Origin: Puccinia triticina
Taxonomy: Eukaryota > Basidiomycota > Pucciniomycetes > Pucciniales > Pucciniaceae
NCBI RefSeq assembly: GCF_026914185.1
Contig: NC_070565.1
Location: forward strand, 5,890,001-5,954,000
Reading direction: 5' to 3'
Length of the DNA stretch: 64,000 bases
Notes under the pieces: generated by a model
What the model saw: the letters and a program-made list of their open reading frames with translations, nothing else
Databases searched by the model: none
What the model was told of the DNA's origin: nothing
Shown: one piece after another, positions 12,199-23,334 of the stretch
Numbering within the stretch: the first letter of the stretch is position 1
Layout of the letters: every line of letters starts with the position of its first letter
Position numbers and translations under genes: made by a program

Positions 12199-12601
12199 CA
12201 CTGCCAGCATATTTGGCTGGGTTGAAGTCATCCCAGTTCAAATGGGATGCACTCAACCAATTTGAACTTGGTTAATCTCAACCAATGAAATATAAACCCA
12301 AGGGGGGTACCTTGGATTTATATTTTATCAGTTGAGATCACCCAAGTTGAAATTGGTTGAGTTATGGTGTTCAAAGTTGGTTTGCATAATTTGATGCATG
12401 CATAAATCATAAAATCATAAAAATATTTTGGTGAGGAAATTTTGTGTTACATAATCAGACAGGCATATCCCCTGCAAAAAAGATTTTATGATTTTATGAT
12501 TTATGCATGCATAAAATTATGCAAACCAACTTTGAACACCATAAGTGCATCCCAGTTTAACTTGGATAACCTCTGCCCAGCCAATAATTATGCTGGCAGT
12601 G
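12199..12601. mobile_element. CACTG-ended (CACTA-type) MITE, host of a nested insertion
   Basis: Inverted ends are CACTGCCAGCATA on the left and TATGCTGGCAGTG on the right, with 3-bp duplication ACT at 12196-12198 and 12602-12604. The inner arms (GCACTCAACCAATTTGAACT and its complement) make most of the element a foldback around an AAGGGGGGTACCTT centre. The right arm is split by the 177-bp element at 12365-12541. CACTA-family elements characteristically have CACTA/G ends and 3-bp duplications. Confidence 0.8.
12365..12541. mobile_element. nested 177-bp foldback MITE with 58-bp inverted repeats
   Basis: Ends TGGTGTTCAAAGTTGGTTTG are inverted over 58 bp with one mismatch that I can find. It is flanked by TA on both sides (12363-12364, 12542-12543), as expected for Tc1/mariner-mobilised MITEs. 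It has no coding capacity. Removing it restores the right arm of the surrounding CACTG element. Confidence 0.88.
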
Positions 12602-12604
12602 ACT

Positions 12605-13333
12605 AGGAGACAAACAATATGGGTCAATATAGGGATAAGCCAGATAATTCACATCTGCATCCAAATAGCTCATTTGAATAAGGTGGCTGAATATGGTCCA
12701 TGAGGAAGCCAAAACAAAATCTTCACAAATCACGCAAAAGGCCTGCAATGAGGACAGCATCAGACAGGTTTGGGTAAGTATCTGGCAGTCATCATGACTT
12801 ATCTTCAAACCCAGATGCCTGAAGGATAGAATAAAATCCAAACTGATAATATCAGGAGTTACAGATGAGTTGCACTGAACTCCTCATACTATTGTACAAT
12901 AGTTGCTAATAATTTCACCAACAAAGTTGAGCACAAGTTACCCACCCACATTGAACTGACTTCTGACCAATTCAAAGATAAAGTTATGGTCTGGAACTCT
13001 TTGGAGAGTGCCACACTTTCTCCCCTGGTGACCATTGAACTGATATCAGATCTCCCACTAGATTCTTTTTGTTGAATCCAATGTTTACACTGGTTATGAT
13101 TTGTTTATGCGGGGATCAAAAAATGTAATCTATGTGGGCTTGGTTGTACAACAACATTGTGGTTGACCTGGGCAGGCTCACATCACCCAAGAGCTGGCCT
13201 AAGTCAGGCCACAAGATTATTGGGTGTGTTGGGCTGGGTCAGTGTTACTGTAGAGATTGCACCAACACCAGAAAAAGAAAGTAGTCACTTGATGGCAAGT
13301 GACATGATGCAGCTTGGTTTTCAGCTCCAACAC
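12605..13333. other. intergenic, no gene recognised
   Basis: No supported gene. It contains the box at 12984-13030, the reverse complement of the box at 4333-4378 (TTATGGTCTGG through CTCCCCTGGTG). Confidence 0.5.
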
Positions 13334-13539
13334 TGGATGACTTCCCGTCATCATTTAGAGAGCTCTAGATGCCTCTCTAAATCCTAAATTAAGACACCTA
13401 TCAAAAACTAAACCAGTGCACATGAAATTAATGAACTGTAGGACTAGGAAAACATTTCCCTTTTTGTCAAAAATTAAGGATTTGGGTGTGTAAATTGAGA
13501 TCTGGGAGGCTCCCAGACTTGACGGGAAGTCCTCCACTG
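13334..13539. mobile_element. GGACTTCCCG-ended MITE
   Basis: About 200 bp. The left end reads CTGGATGACTTCCCGTCA; the right end is the inverted TGACGGGAAGTCCTCCA. The same ends bound the paired insertion at 48927-49206. Exact borders and target duplication are unclear. Confidence 0.65.
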
Positions 13540-13619
13540 CTCCAACTCTGCTCCTCTCCACCAGCACATCTAGGGTTCACATGACAGGTGTCAGGGTCAA
13601 AGCAATCAATGTGACAAAA

Positions 13620-14095
13620 CCAGATGATGCTCAGCTTTGGCCCTGGCCCAGCTGATGGCTTTTATCATGGCTCAGCTGATGCTCAGTTTTTGCCCTGGCC
13701 CAGCTGATACTCAGATTGGGCACAGGCCACCTGATGATCATCTTTGGCCCTGGAACAGCTGATGCTCAGCTTTGGCCCTAGCCTAGCTGATTTTCAGCTC
13801 TGGTCCTGTCCAAGCTGATTCCCATCTTTTTCCCTGGCCTGGCTCAGCTGATACTCAGCAAGCTGAGCATCAGCTGGCCAGCTGGCCCAGGACTGGTTCA
13901 AAGCTGAGCATCAGCTGGGACAGGGCTAGTACAAAGCTGAGAATCACCTGGGCAAGGACTGGTCAAAAGGCTTTATTCAAATTCTTAGAGTGAGCTGCAC
14001 AAAAAACCTGAGTATGAGCTGTGAAAAAAAGCTGAGTATGAGCTGGGTACCAAAGCTGATTATCAGCTGGACAGAACTGAGGACCAGCTAGGCTC
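13620..14095. repeat. mirror-inverted array of CAGCTGATGCTCAG units
   Basis: Left half: degenerate units of about 28-35 bp reading CAGCTGATGCTCAGCTTTGG then CCCTGGCC. Near 13860 the polarity flips through CAGCTGATACTCAGC-AA-GCTGAGCATCAGCTG. The right half carries the same units inverted (AGCTGAGCATCAGCTGGG). The whole block can fold into one long stem with repeated registers. No gene. Confidence 0.75.
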
Positions 14096-16239
14096 ATCAA
14101 AAACTGAACAGAACCTCCTTGGTAAATTTTGGAAGTTGTGGGGATGGTTGTGAGATTGGGATAGATAGTGGATAGATATTGGATAGATGTTGGGTAGCTG
14201 GCTGGAGCTGGTGTAATGTCACTTGTCATCAACTGACTATTTTATTTTCCTGGTGCAAGTGCTTGGAACCCATATGGGAGTACTTGCAGGATTAAAACAA
14301 ATTCTATGCCTGCAGGTGCGGGTTGTGGGTATTTTGGGCTGAAAAACAGGAAAGTACTTTTCATACACCTGTGGCTTATCTTGTTTGCACCGCAGTTGTA
14401 CTTTTGGATTACAATTAATCCAATAGTACAACTGTGGTTCTTCAAGTCAAATTGACCTGCCGCATGTGCAGCCTGGGTCTCCTTCTACCCCCTTGTCTGA
14501 AATATACATATCATCAAGACTATGGCAGGGAACAGGAACAGCAAGAAGCACTGCAAGTCATCACTAGAGAATCTGCCCCGTCACCCGGGTTTGAGAGGTA
14601 CCTGGGTACCGCACAGCTTTTTTCAGAAAAATTGGCACCCGGCACCGCCTGGCAGGTGCAGGCGGTGTACCGGCCGGTACTTTGCCTAGTTTGGCGCGTC
14701 AGATAAATCCCTATACTATGGAAACTAAGGCATATGTATTTATATATAATAATTGATCTACTTTAACTAGTTACACATGCTATTACCCATCAGGAAGGCT
14801 CATCATCATTGCCCAGTACATCTTGTACATGTGGTTGGCGCGCCTGGTAGCGCTGCCACGTTACAACTGCGCATGCGCGCCACAACTCTCATTGAGTCGC
14901 GGGACCCAATTGTAATTCATTGAGTCGCGGGAGTCGGACCCAATATTTTACACACTTGGCAAATTAAACCTAATTCATTGAGTCGCAGGACACAATTGGA
15001 GGAACTTAGAGCTTGCGGATCAACGTTTTGTTTGGAGTTATCGTGCGCTCGCACACAGCAAAAATCTGCAATCAAATAGGAATTTGGGTGGTAAAAAATC
15101 TCTTTGGTGTAGCAATACAAAAAAGCTCCGTAATAATAGCAGTACTACAATAATCCATAAGAGATGAGTAATATGATAGATAGAATGAAGAAGTGAGAGA
15201 AAAGTCCCTAGTCCTCCACTCCCTCCACTTGCATAACTCTGCTCCCAGCCAACGTTGCCCACGTCCTTCCTTTCCTGAACTCACCAAACTCCGCATGCAT
15301 CACTTCCTAGCCTAGTACCTCTCCAACGCCTGTTCTCCCGCACCCTCTGACCCCATTCTCTACCTGGCCTGTCCGCCCCAACATCATCCGCATGCCACAG
15401 TTCACTTGGTGCTGGTCCGCACTATTCAGTCCCGCCAAAGTCCTACTTCAACAGTTCTGCTAAGTCCGCGCGTCCAGAGCATGACTCAAACCCCGGTTCC
15501 TCAGCTTCCCTGTTTGCCAACTTTCCACATGCTTTTGTTGCTGTACATTCAAGGTTTTCCCTCAGCCTACATATGGGAGGCATAAGCATTCATGCTTATC
15601 ATCTGTTTGGATATGTAGACTGAGCATCTGCTCAGCCGCCCCACTGCATTTCTGCATGTGCTGCGGTGAGCAGACATTCTATGCCGCTTGCCTATATAAA
15701 TCACCACAATGTCCTCTGGATGCTCCCCTGAAATCCTCTGGATGCTTTTCAATCAGAACCATCCGCTTTCCAGAAAGGCATCCTGTCTAGAGATGGCCAG
15801 TGGGTACCCGGCACCCATTGGCGGCTACCTGTCACTGCCCTTTGAGTACCTGTCCGCACACCAGAGGATATTTTGACGCACTCTCCAGAGAGTTCCATAT
15901 TGTACCCTTTTTCCGCAACTGTGCTGGATGCCTTTGATGAAAGTAGTGCAAGAATTAATGAAAAATTCTGGAACTAATCCACAAAATATTTGAAACTGAT
16001 CCTGGATTCAGGCGTAAACCATCCAGAAGTCATGCAGAATTTAACTGGAAAACAACTGGAATGCGGTTGAAACCACTAAGACACAATGGCCACAATCAGA
16101 GCATAATTCCAGTTGAAGTGTTTGGTAATTAAGATGAATGATTGGGTTTCAATTCATATTATTTATATGCACATGAAGGTGGTAATTTTTTTCACTTTTC
16201 TAATGTAACTGTCATGTGCGTGTGTGTAAGTTTGTTACA
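14096..16239. other. repeat-rich intergenic DNA with GGTACC islands
   Basis: No gene supported. GGTACC/GGGTACCC-rich islands lie at about 14575-14690 and 15792-15860. The second starts TAGAGATGGCCAGTGGGTAC, matching (inverted) the border near 17720, which suggests termini of one foldback element type. Near 14895-15000 the phrase CATTGAGTCGCGGGA is repeated three times. The rest is unremarkable. Confidence 0.5.
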
Positions 16240-16640
16240 AATTGCAGGTTGGGCCTCCCGTGGATCAATAACATTTACATCCCTGTTAGAATGATGTGAA
16301 AGGCCCATCTGAATTGGCATATTTCCCTAAATAATGCCAATATCATCTAGAATTGAGCCAAAAATGCATGAAAGTATGGTGAAAATATGAGTCAAGTCAA
16401 GCTTGGAGGTGTGTGGTCACAGATTTCAGATAGACATCCTGGCTTCTTAACATATATAAGCTTGTGAGTTGTTTTTGTGTTTGTTTGTTTTCCAATGTCT
16501 CCATGCACATGCATGTGAGTTTTTTTCCACTTTGCCAATGTCACCTTTGTGTGCGCGCGTACATTAGTGACGTGACAGATCACTGGAGGCGCCTTTCACA
16601 GCTCCATTACAAGTAAAAACTGGTCAGAAAGCCATGAAAG
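16240..16640 (+). repeat. dispersed repeat, copy 1
   Basis: A segment containing TGCACATGCATGTGAG, GTGTGCGCGCGTACATT and CCTTTCACAGCTCCATTA recurs in diverged form at about 20440-20690 and in part at 21335-21400. Probably an old unclassified element. No coding frame. Confidence 0.6.
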
Positions 16641-16884
16641 CCCCCACAGGTCACATTTACGCTGTTTGGAACCCCTTTGACATAGAGAAATTGATCAACA
16701 GAAATTCACCATAAATGAGTAATAGTTGGGAATTGATTAACTATGATTTCATGACAGATTGTAATTAAGTTATACTTAGAAAATTAAGTGGTTCTATACA
16801 ACATTGCACAAGGTCCTGTGATAATTCCGCATCACTTCTGACACACTTCCCATTGACTTCTGAAGAATTTATAAATCATTTCCT

Positions 16885-17816
16885 AATCCACATCAGACTC
16901 ACATCAGACCCAGAACAACATAAAATTAGACTCTGGCACTCCCTGAAGAGTGTGTCAAAGTCTCCTCTGGTGGCAGGTGCTGTGTACGGGTCCGGGTATG
17001 CAATTTGGGCCGGAAAATCACCGGGTACCCGGGTACCAAACAGGTACCCGCCATTGTCAGCAGTGGATGGCTGGCCATTAAGTGGAGTACACACCCCGCT
17101 TGATGACCGGAAATCAAGCGGAGTACACACCCCACTTGATGAACGGACATCAAGCGGGATACACATCTCACTTGATGGCTGGTGCACTCCATGAACAGCC
17201 ATCAAGTGGGATGCGCACTTGATGAACATTGACCGGTCACCAAGTACACACCCCGCTCGATGAACGGTCATTGAGTGGAGTACACACCCTCAATTACTGC
17301 CATTGTTGAGCGGAGTACACACCTCCACATCCCACACAATGACCGGACATTGAGTGGGGTGATCACAATGGCCAGCCACTGAGCAGGGTTTGTACTCTGC
17401 TCAATGACCGGGCTACACCCCCACTTGATGGCCGGTCATTGGGTTGAGTGCGCATCCCACTCGATGGCCGGTCATTGAGTGGGATGTGCACCCCGCTCAA
17501 CGTGCGGTCATCAAGAGGGGTGTGTACTGCGCTTGATGACCGGCCATCAAGAGGGGTGTGTACATATCCCACTCAATTGGTCACCAGTGCGGTAACCGCC
17601 TGAAGTACCGCTGGTACAGGTTGGCGGGCGCCGTGTCTGGGTCCGGGTGTCCAAAATTGTAGAAATTCACAGCAAGTACCCGCACCCGTCGCGGGTACCC
17701 GGACCCGTTTGGCCATCTCTAATCCTGTCACCAGGGGAGATATGTTCCCACTCCCCAGGGAGTGCCAGAGCTGAATTTTATGTGAGTTTTGATTGGATGT
17801 GGGCCTGATGTGGATT
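16885..17816. repeat. long inverted repeat bracketing hairpin array 2
   Basis: The left arm at 16885-16973 (AATCCACATCAG through CTCTGGCACTCCCTG to CTCTGGTGG) and the right arm at 17729-17816 (CACCAGGGGAGA through GGGAGTGCCAGAG to CTGATGTGGATT) are inverted copies. Inside the arms are GGTACCC-rich stretches (about 17010-17050 and 17600-17720) and the hairpin array. This may be a foldback transposon that has captured the array. Confidence 0.65.
17075..17580. repeat. hairpin-unit array 2 (CATCAAGCGGAGT type)
   Basis: About 500 bp of alternately inverted units with core CATCAAGCGGAGTACACAC, then CCCCGCTTGATG, separated by the palindromic linker GACCGG or GCCGG. Variants CATTGAG/CTCAATG alternate with CATCAAG/CTTGATG. 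The grammar is that of arrays 1 and 3. Long open frames here are by-products of the period. Confidence 0.85.
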
Positions 17817-17822
17817 AGTAAC

Positions 17823-18152
17823 TCATCCCTAAATGAATTGTAAAGTGGATGGAGAAGTGATTCAAAAAGTAAGTCAGAATTGATTTGAGACTCAACAAAA
17901 TGTTGTGCAGAACTCTCTTGTTTTCTAGGTACAACTGTAGGAAAAAATATGATGAAATGATATTCCACCCAAATACAACTCATCAATTGCTCCTGCCTAC
18001 TGATGTTGAAGGATAGCAAAGCAAAATTGACATTGTCAAATGTAATTCCTCTGAAAAAATGGGTTTCTTGTAATTCACATTATATGCCCTCATGTACAAA
18101 ATTAAAGTAAAATTCAACTTGGTATTATTGGGTTTAGAATTTTGCAATGTGG
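17823..18152. other. intergenic, nothing recognised
   Basis: AT-rich spacer between the array 2 inverted repeat and the mariner-type element. No gene or repeat identified. Confidence 0.5.
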
Positions 18153-18180
18153 TACTATGCATCAACAGAAAACTGTCCGG

Positions 18181-18480
18181 AAATCAACTCCTGAATGTCC
18201 GGGTGTTGATTTCATTTGTCCTCTTTTTGAAAAAATCTGTCCTCATTTTTCCTCATCTATCCGGTAATTGAATAATTCTGTCCTCTTTTTAACTTATTCA
18301 TGTCCTCTGGTTGAAAATGAGTGGTCCGCTTGTTGAATAAAATTGTCCTCCTCTTAACTTGAAACTGTCCTAATTTAAAATCCTCTGGACATGGCTTCTT
18401 TGCGTCTCAAATCTCTTGTGCGCGGCACCTTTTTATGATGAAAAAAATTCTTTTGAGTCAAAGAAAAGGATAGGGTTAAT
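18181..18480 (+). repeat. subterminal TGTCC(T/G) repeat array of the mariner-type element
   Basis: TGTCCGG, TGTCCTC and GGTCCGC words recur about every 25-35 bp from the left end inward; a weaker set (GTCCGG, CCGGACA) lies near 20215-20330. Regularly spaced subterminal words are often transposase-binding sites, but that role is inferred here. Confidence 0.6.
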
Positions 18481-18494
18481 TTCTTGCATACATT

Positions 18495-19988
18495 TTAGAG
18501 CCACAGGAAAAAAAAAAAAAGTGTGTATTTGTAAAATAAAAACGTGTGCTGATAGGGTAAAAAAATCTGTGCTGATAAGGTAAAAAGACTTTTAGTACTT
18601 AGGGAACCTGAAAAAAATTTTCTGGGTCTTTGATGATGTTGCCAGTGATTGGCTGCATATGCGTTATGCGTGCAACTACTGTAAAATTTTTGACAATGTA
18701 AGAAAGACTTGTGGCAAATCTCGGGTGTCATCTTCTGGCTGATTGCTTTGCGGATTGTCTTTGCTAAATCAGATCGTGATTTGATTTCTTTGTGTTTGAC
18801 ATTGATCTTGATGATGTTGAACGCTAGCTCAATTGGATTCAAAAAGGGAGAATACTTTGGTAGAAATTCGATTTCAATTTTTTTGTCTGATTCCTTGAGT
18901 AGATTGCGAACTCGTTCAAAGTCCTCCCCGCCATGAATCTTAGCGTTGTCCATCACGATGATTGATCCAGTAGAACAGTGGTCCTTGAGCCAAACCAGGA
19001 AGTTACATATGTCGAGTGAAGTCGTTCCAGTCTTTTTTTTCCCGTCTTTGTTAAGCAGTTCGTAGTATGGCATCCCCTCTTCGGACATTGCACCAATGAG
19101 ATTGATCATACTCCCTCGCGCATTTGTCTTCAAAGCAGCCGCATTTCCTGGAATTTGAGGAATCAATCAGCATCAAATAAAAAAAAGTAGAAAAACAAAC
19201 GTACCACTTAACGCATAACCATGCAAAGGACGAGTCTCAGAGTTGAAACCAGACTCATCAACAAAGATGAGCTTCTGTCCAACATTGGTCACACGGTTCA
19301 AGACGTAATCGTGTCGTTGTTGGAGGAATGCTGCCTCATTCCACTTTTGTGGAATGGGAGTGACAGTCTTCCAAGTCACTTTGATTGTTTTGAGAGTCTT
19401 CTGGATGGCTGCCGGTGTAACTTGGATATCAAATTCGCTTTTGACATGTTCAGCAAGTTTTTTGAGTGTGGTGCTTGGGGTATCCTCAAGCAACAACAGA
19501 ATCGAGGTGATGACGTCAGTCGTTAGTTTTGATTTTGCCCCACGTCAGTTGGTTGATGCACTCAGTTTGTCATTGCGAGCGTCATCAACAATGCGTCGGA
19601 CTTGTTGGTCTGATACGCCAAACGATTTAGCGACTTCAACTTGTGTCTTGTTATTCTCAAAGATTTCATTTTTGATTAGCTTCTTGACCTCGCCGCTGAT
19701 TGGTTGGTGAGGTCGTCGCTGAGTACTTGATCGATCCTTAGCCTTTTTGTTTTTCGTAGTATTCTTGGCAAGGTTGTTCAAGGCCTTTGATGCCGATCGG
19801 TTGGAGACAATTTTCTTATGGATTTCTTGCATGGATTTTGCATGCGATTCAAACTCGTTTTGAAGCTGTTCAGCCTCTTCGTTGCGTCTTTCTGTCTCGT
19901 TGGAAATACCAGCAACATCCGAAATGGAAGGACCCGCGCCATCAGTTGGATTGTCGGCGGGATCACCTTCAAGAGTTGGATCAATCAT
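18495..19988 (-). pseudogene. Tc1/mariner-type DDE transposase, one in-frame TGA
   Basis: Starts at ATG 19988 (MIDPTLEGD). An N-terminal helix-turn-helix (VEVAKSFGVSDQQVRRIVDD) is followed by a TGA at 19545-19547 with no frame change. Then come a second HTH-like region and FVDESGFN (first Asp). A 57-bp intron lies at 19204-19148, with donor GTACGT and acceptor CCAG. After it, VMDNAKIHGG gives the second Asp and YSPFLNPIELAFNIIK the catalytic Glu. The acids are arranged as in IS630/Tc1-like transposases. The C-terminus past NHWQ is low-complexity and probably not original. With the single stop the copy is probably non-functional unless read through. It would cut and paste the element at TA. 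Confidence 0.88.
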
Positions 19989-20439
19989 GGTCGCACTTTT
20001 TTTGTTTAAATTTAAATGTAAAAAGCACAATCAGTGTTTGTTATCGATGGCAGTGGGAATTATCAATCAAAAGAAAAAGAGATGTGGGGTGTACTTACAT
20101 ACTTGAATAAGTTGAGACCGAGAGACCCAAGTGCAAGTGCGGCTCCGCAAGCGAGTTGTCCGTTGACCGATACACACGGAAAGGCTTGGGTCAACGGCTG
20201 ACCCTGTCTAGTAAAAAAAAGTCTTGCGGTTTCAACCCCCGCTGTCCGGGGGTCTACCCCGCCCGTCCGGTCGTTGACTCAAACTGCCGCCCGGACATCT
20301 GCAAGTCAATGACCGGACAGTTTTCTGTTGATGCATAGTAATGTTGCAGTAAAACTAGCAAAACACATTTTCTTGGAAATGCAGGAATTAATTTGAATTT
20401 GGCTAAAAAAAATGGTGAAAAACTTTTTTAATATGGTGA

Positions 20440-20690
20440 AAGTCTGAGTTAAGTCAAGGTTGGACTGCGGTCCCACTCCAGTTTGGCCAGATATCCTCAC
20501 CTCCTCACCAAAATGATCTGGTGAATTTTGCTTTTTTTTTTGCTTTTCAAAATTCACATGTGCACATGCAAGTGAAATTTTTTGCAGTTTGATAATATTC
20601 ACCCTGATGTACGCGCGTGCATTGATGTGGAAATATCACAGGATGGGCCTTTCATGGCCACATGAAAAGTAAAAGCTTTGTGTTGAGACA
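20440..20690 (+). repeat. dispersed repeat, copy 2 (interrupted by a MITE)
   Basis: Homologous in diverged form to 16240-16640 (GCACATGCAAGTGA, TGTACGCGCGTGCATT, GGGCCTTTCA). Continues after the MITE at 20718-21325 with AAATATCACAGGCTGGGCC. Confidence 0.55.
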
Positions 20691-20717
20691 CCAGTTGTCC
20701 CCCTGATGTACACAAGT

Positions 20718-21325
20718 AGGACCCCAGCAAGCCCCTACTAGACACCCTTATGTAAATTGTTTCAAAATGATTTTTTTGGCAAAAATGACACTTACGCAAA
20801 CCTGTGAAACTTGTTTCAAATTGACACTGCTGGGATTTTTTTCTTCTGGGACATACTGACGTACCCTGTTTCAATCTGGTCTTCCCTTCCAAGGGAAAAA
20901 ATGACATACTTACGTGTTTTGTTTCAATTTGTTTTTTATGCTTAAAGGTGCAAACATAGTGTGAATACATATTAGTTCCTCCCTGTTCTCAGACTCTCCT
21001 GCTCCCATGTTACATTAAAAGGGTTGAGGAAGGTCTGAAAGGCTTCTAAAAGTTATTTTTTGTTGATTTTAATCAATACATCAGCAATGATAACCAGAAC
21101 ATCAATTTTGCACTTTTCTTATCCAAAACCCCCACAAATGGCTGCAGATGTTACTTACATAACTTGTTTCAATCCACTATGCCAAAATTTTCAAAATTGA
21201 ACATACTGACTTAGTTGGTTTCAAACAGTTGGTTCTCTCCAAAAAATCAAAACTACAGCTGTTTCAAAATGGCAAATTCACGGGGTATCACGTAAGGGTG
21301 TCTAGTAGGGGCTTGCCGGGGTCCT
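20718..21325. mobile_element. AGGACCC-ended MITE with 8-bp target duplication (608 bp)
   Basis: The left end reads AGGACCCCAGCAAGCCCCTA; the right end is the inverted TAGGGGCTTGCCGGGGTCCT, with about 30 bp paired. ACACAAGT (20710-20717) and ACGCAAGT (21326-21333) flank it. Interior phrases such as TGTTTCAA with CTTACG recur. No coding capacity. Same end type as 28976-29194 and 30785-31232. Confidence 0.85.
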
Positions 21326-21333
21326 ACGCAAGT

Positions 21334-23091
21334 AAATGAGGGGGAAAATATCACAGGCTGGGCCTTTCACATCTCCATTAAAAGGAAACACTGGTCATGG
21401 AGCCAAGAAAGGCCTTTATTCTGGATGAGTTCTGGATGAACTCTAGATGAGTTCTGGATGATTTCTTGGCAAGTTATGGTTTATTTCAGGGTGATTTCCA
21501 ACTGATTTCCACAGCTGACTTCCGGTCTTTTTCACACCTATCCAATTTTTATTTACCAAAGGCCTCCAGCACAGTTATGGAAAAAAGTTAAGGTAGGGCA
21601 CTACCTGGGGAGTGGGAAAATATCTCCCCTGGTGTGTGGTTTATGTAAATAACTGTTGAGTATTGAGCCAAGGAACTGACAACTGGAGGGGAGAGAGCTC
21701 CTTATATAGGTATATCAAATGTGTGGGATTTTAGCTACAAGGGGCCCCCTGGTTGAGGTAGTATAGACAGCCTGAAGTACTTATCAGCTAAATCATAACA
21801 AGGGTATAAGGGCACACACACCTTACAATAAGGTGTAAGACACTTTTGCCCAAATATCCTTTAAAGTTTGGACACTCCAGCCAGAGTGTCCAATGGACAG
21901 AGTTTTTTGGTGACCATTCAACACTCTTTGGTTTTTGGTGTCCATTGGACACTCCAGCCAGAGTTTCTTGGTAGCTTACCGGAAGCAAAGCGGGAGGTGG
22001 GCCTAGTCCAAGGAGCGGTAGTAGTGCAGACGGCATGCAGCGCAAGCGCGCCATAGAGCAGGAGGCCTGAGGCTATACCAGCGCGCCGCGCAGCCTGAGT
22101 TCGCAGCAACCGGGGCACAAACCTAGTTGGCAGAGGACCAACCGGTACCGGCTGGACACTCCTGGCCAATCCGGTACTTTAGCGCAAACGCCGAACGCCG
22201 AACTCAATCCGCCGTCTCTTTGCAGAAAAATTTTTCGCCCCCACCCACCCACCCAGTTAGGGGTCCCGCCCACCCTCGGGCTCTGACCCCAGGGCTTGAT
22301 ACTCCTACGGAGCACGAGAGACTCACAGCTTTGAAGAACGTGAAGTCTCTACTCAATCCTCCCATTTTCCACCCCATCTGCTAGCTGCGGCGGCAACAGG
22401 CAGAATGGAACAAAAAGTGGAAAGGAGGGAGGAGAGTGCCAACCTTATCCCACACTTGGAAGGCTTGGGGAGCTACTGGTGTAGTTTCCGGGTCTTCCTA
22501 GGCAACTGGAACCTAGTAGAGGTTCTAGCAGCCGAAAAAGTAAAATACACGATTGGGCTGGGAAGAGAATGATAACCCCAGCCCACCACAAAGACAAACA
22601 CGAGAGTGGATTGGAGATGGATTTTAAATGTTTTGGAGCCTCAAGACTTGTCCAACTGATCACGGATTGGAGGGCCATGCATCACGTGGATTCTTGTGAA
22701 AACATCTTAGTAATGCTCAGTGCACCTCACATCCGCTGGATGCCCCTGGGCCCCAGACATCCTCTGGACGCTTCTCAATCAGAAATTTCTGTGGCATGCA
22801 GGGCGCGCCGGCCCCTGGCCCCTGGAACAAGGAGATTGTGATAAGCTAGGGTTGGCTACAGGGCTGGGCCCCGAGAACAGGTCAGCGGGTATACATACCC
22901 GGCTCTCCGACCAGGAGTCAACGAACTTAGCACAAGTCCCTAATTGCCTGCCGGGAGGCGCGGCGGGAAGCGCCTCGCACGAAGTGCGACCCGTTGAGAC
23001 AGAGACCCTGCGGGGCTGCCCCTTCGCGAGCTTAACAAAGCATCTCTGGAGGAGGGCCCCGGAGCGTCCTGCCTCGCGCAAACTGACTACT
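21334..23091. other. repeat-rich intergenic DNA upstream of SIN3
   Basis: No gene supported. Contains a GGATGAGTTCT-type short repeat (21430-21465), the box at 21596-21634, a palindromic GGACACTCCAGCCAGAGTGTCC segment duplicated near 21870 and 21945, a GC-rich tract (about 22090-22300), and a diverged hairpin-type end (CGAACTTAGCACAAGTCCCT) near 22922. Confidence 0.5.
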
Positions 23092-23146
23092 AACTTAACT
23101 AAGTCCCTCCCGATGAGGCCGGAGGCGTCCCTCTGGGAGGGACTTA
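23092..23146 (+). repeat. hairpin element copy about 190 bp upstream of SIN3
   Basis: AACTTAACTAAGTCCCTCCC pairs with GGGAGGGACTTA around a GC-rich loop. The downstream phrase CAGGTGATTTTGGC is shared with the copy at 1744. Its position makes it part of the SIN3 promoter region, but no regulatory effect can be read from sequence. Confidence 0.75.
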
Positions 23147-23334
23147 TACTTCAGGTGATTTTGGCATGAGATTTATGCCCACCGGGTTATGTACCCGACA
23201 GGTCGGAGCGCGGGATGAATCCTGGCTCAAAGCCACGGGAAGCACTCGGGTACCACCCGGGGCACGCCCCTAGCTGGATCATATGGTTCTCAAGTTACGA
23301 GTAGCATAGATCTATCCGGAACCGTCTTTCATCC

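Larger units (their letters stand above)
18153..20340 (-). mobile_element. complete Tc1/mariner-superfamily transposon
   Basis: Perfect 26-bp inverted ends begin CTATGCATCAACAGAAAACT (18155-18180 and 20313-20338). The TA target dinucleotide is duplicated at 18153-18154 and 20339-20340. Imperfect similarity continues inward. It encodes one DDE transposase on the minus strand. Total length about 2.2 kb is usual for the superfamily. Confidence 0.93.

Noticed and set aside
16853..17194. 113-codon and opposing 131-codon frames in array 2
   Set aside because: Open frames on both strands arise from the hairpin period; no protein-like composition.
22720..23169. 149-codon frame upstream of SIN3
   Set aside because: Lies across repeat and hairpin sequence; an opposing frame is equally open; no family resemblance.
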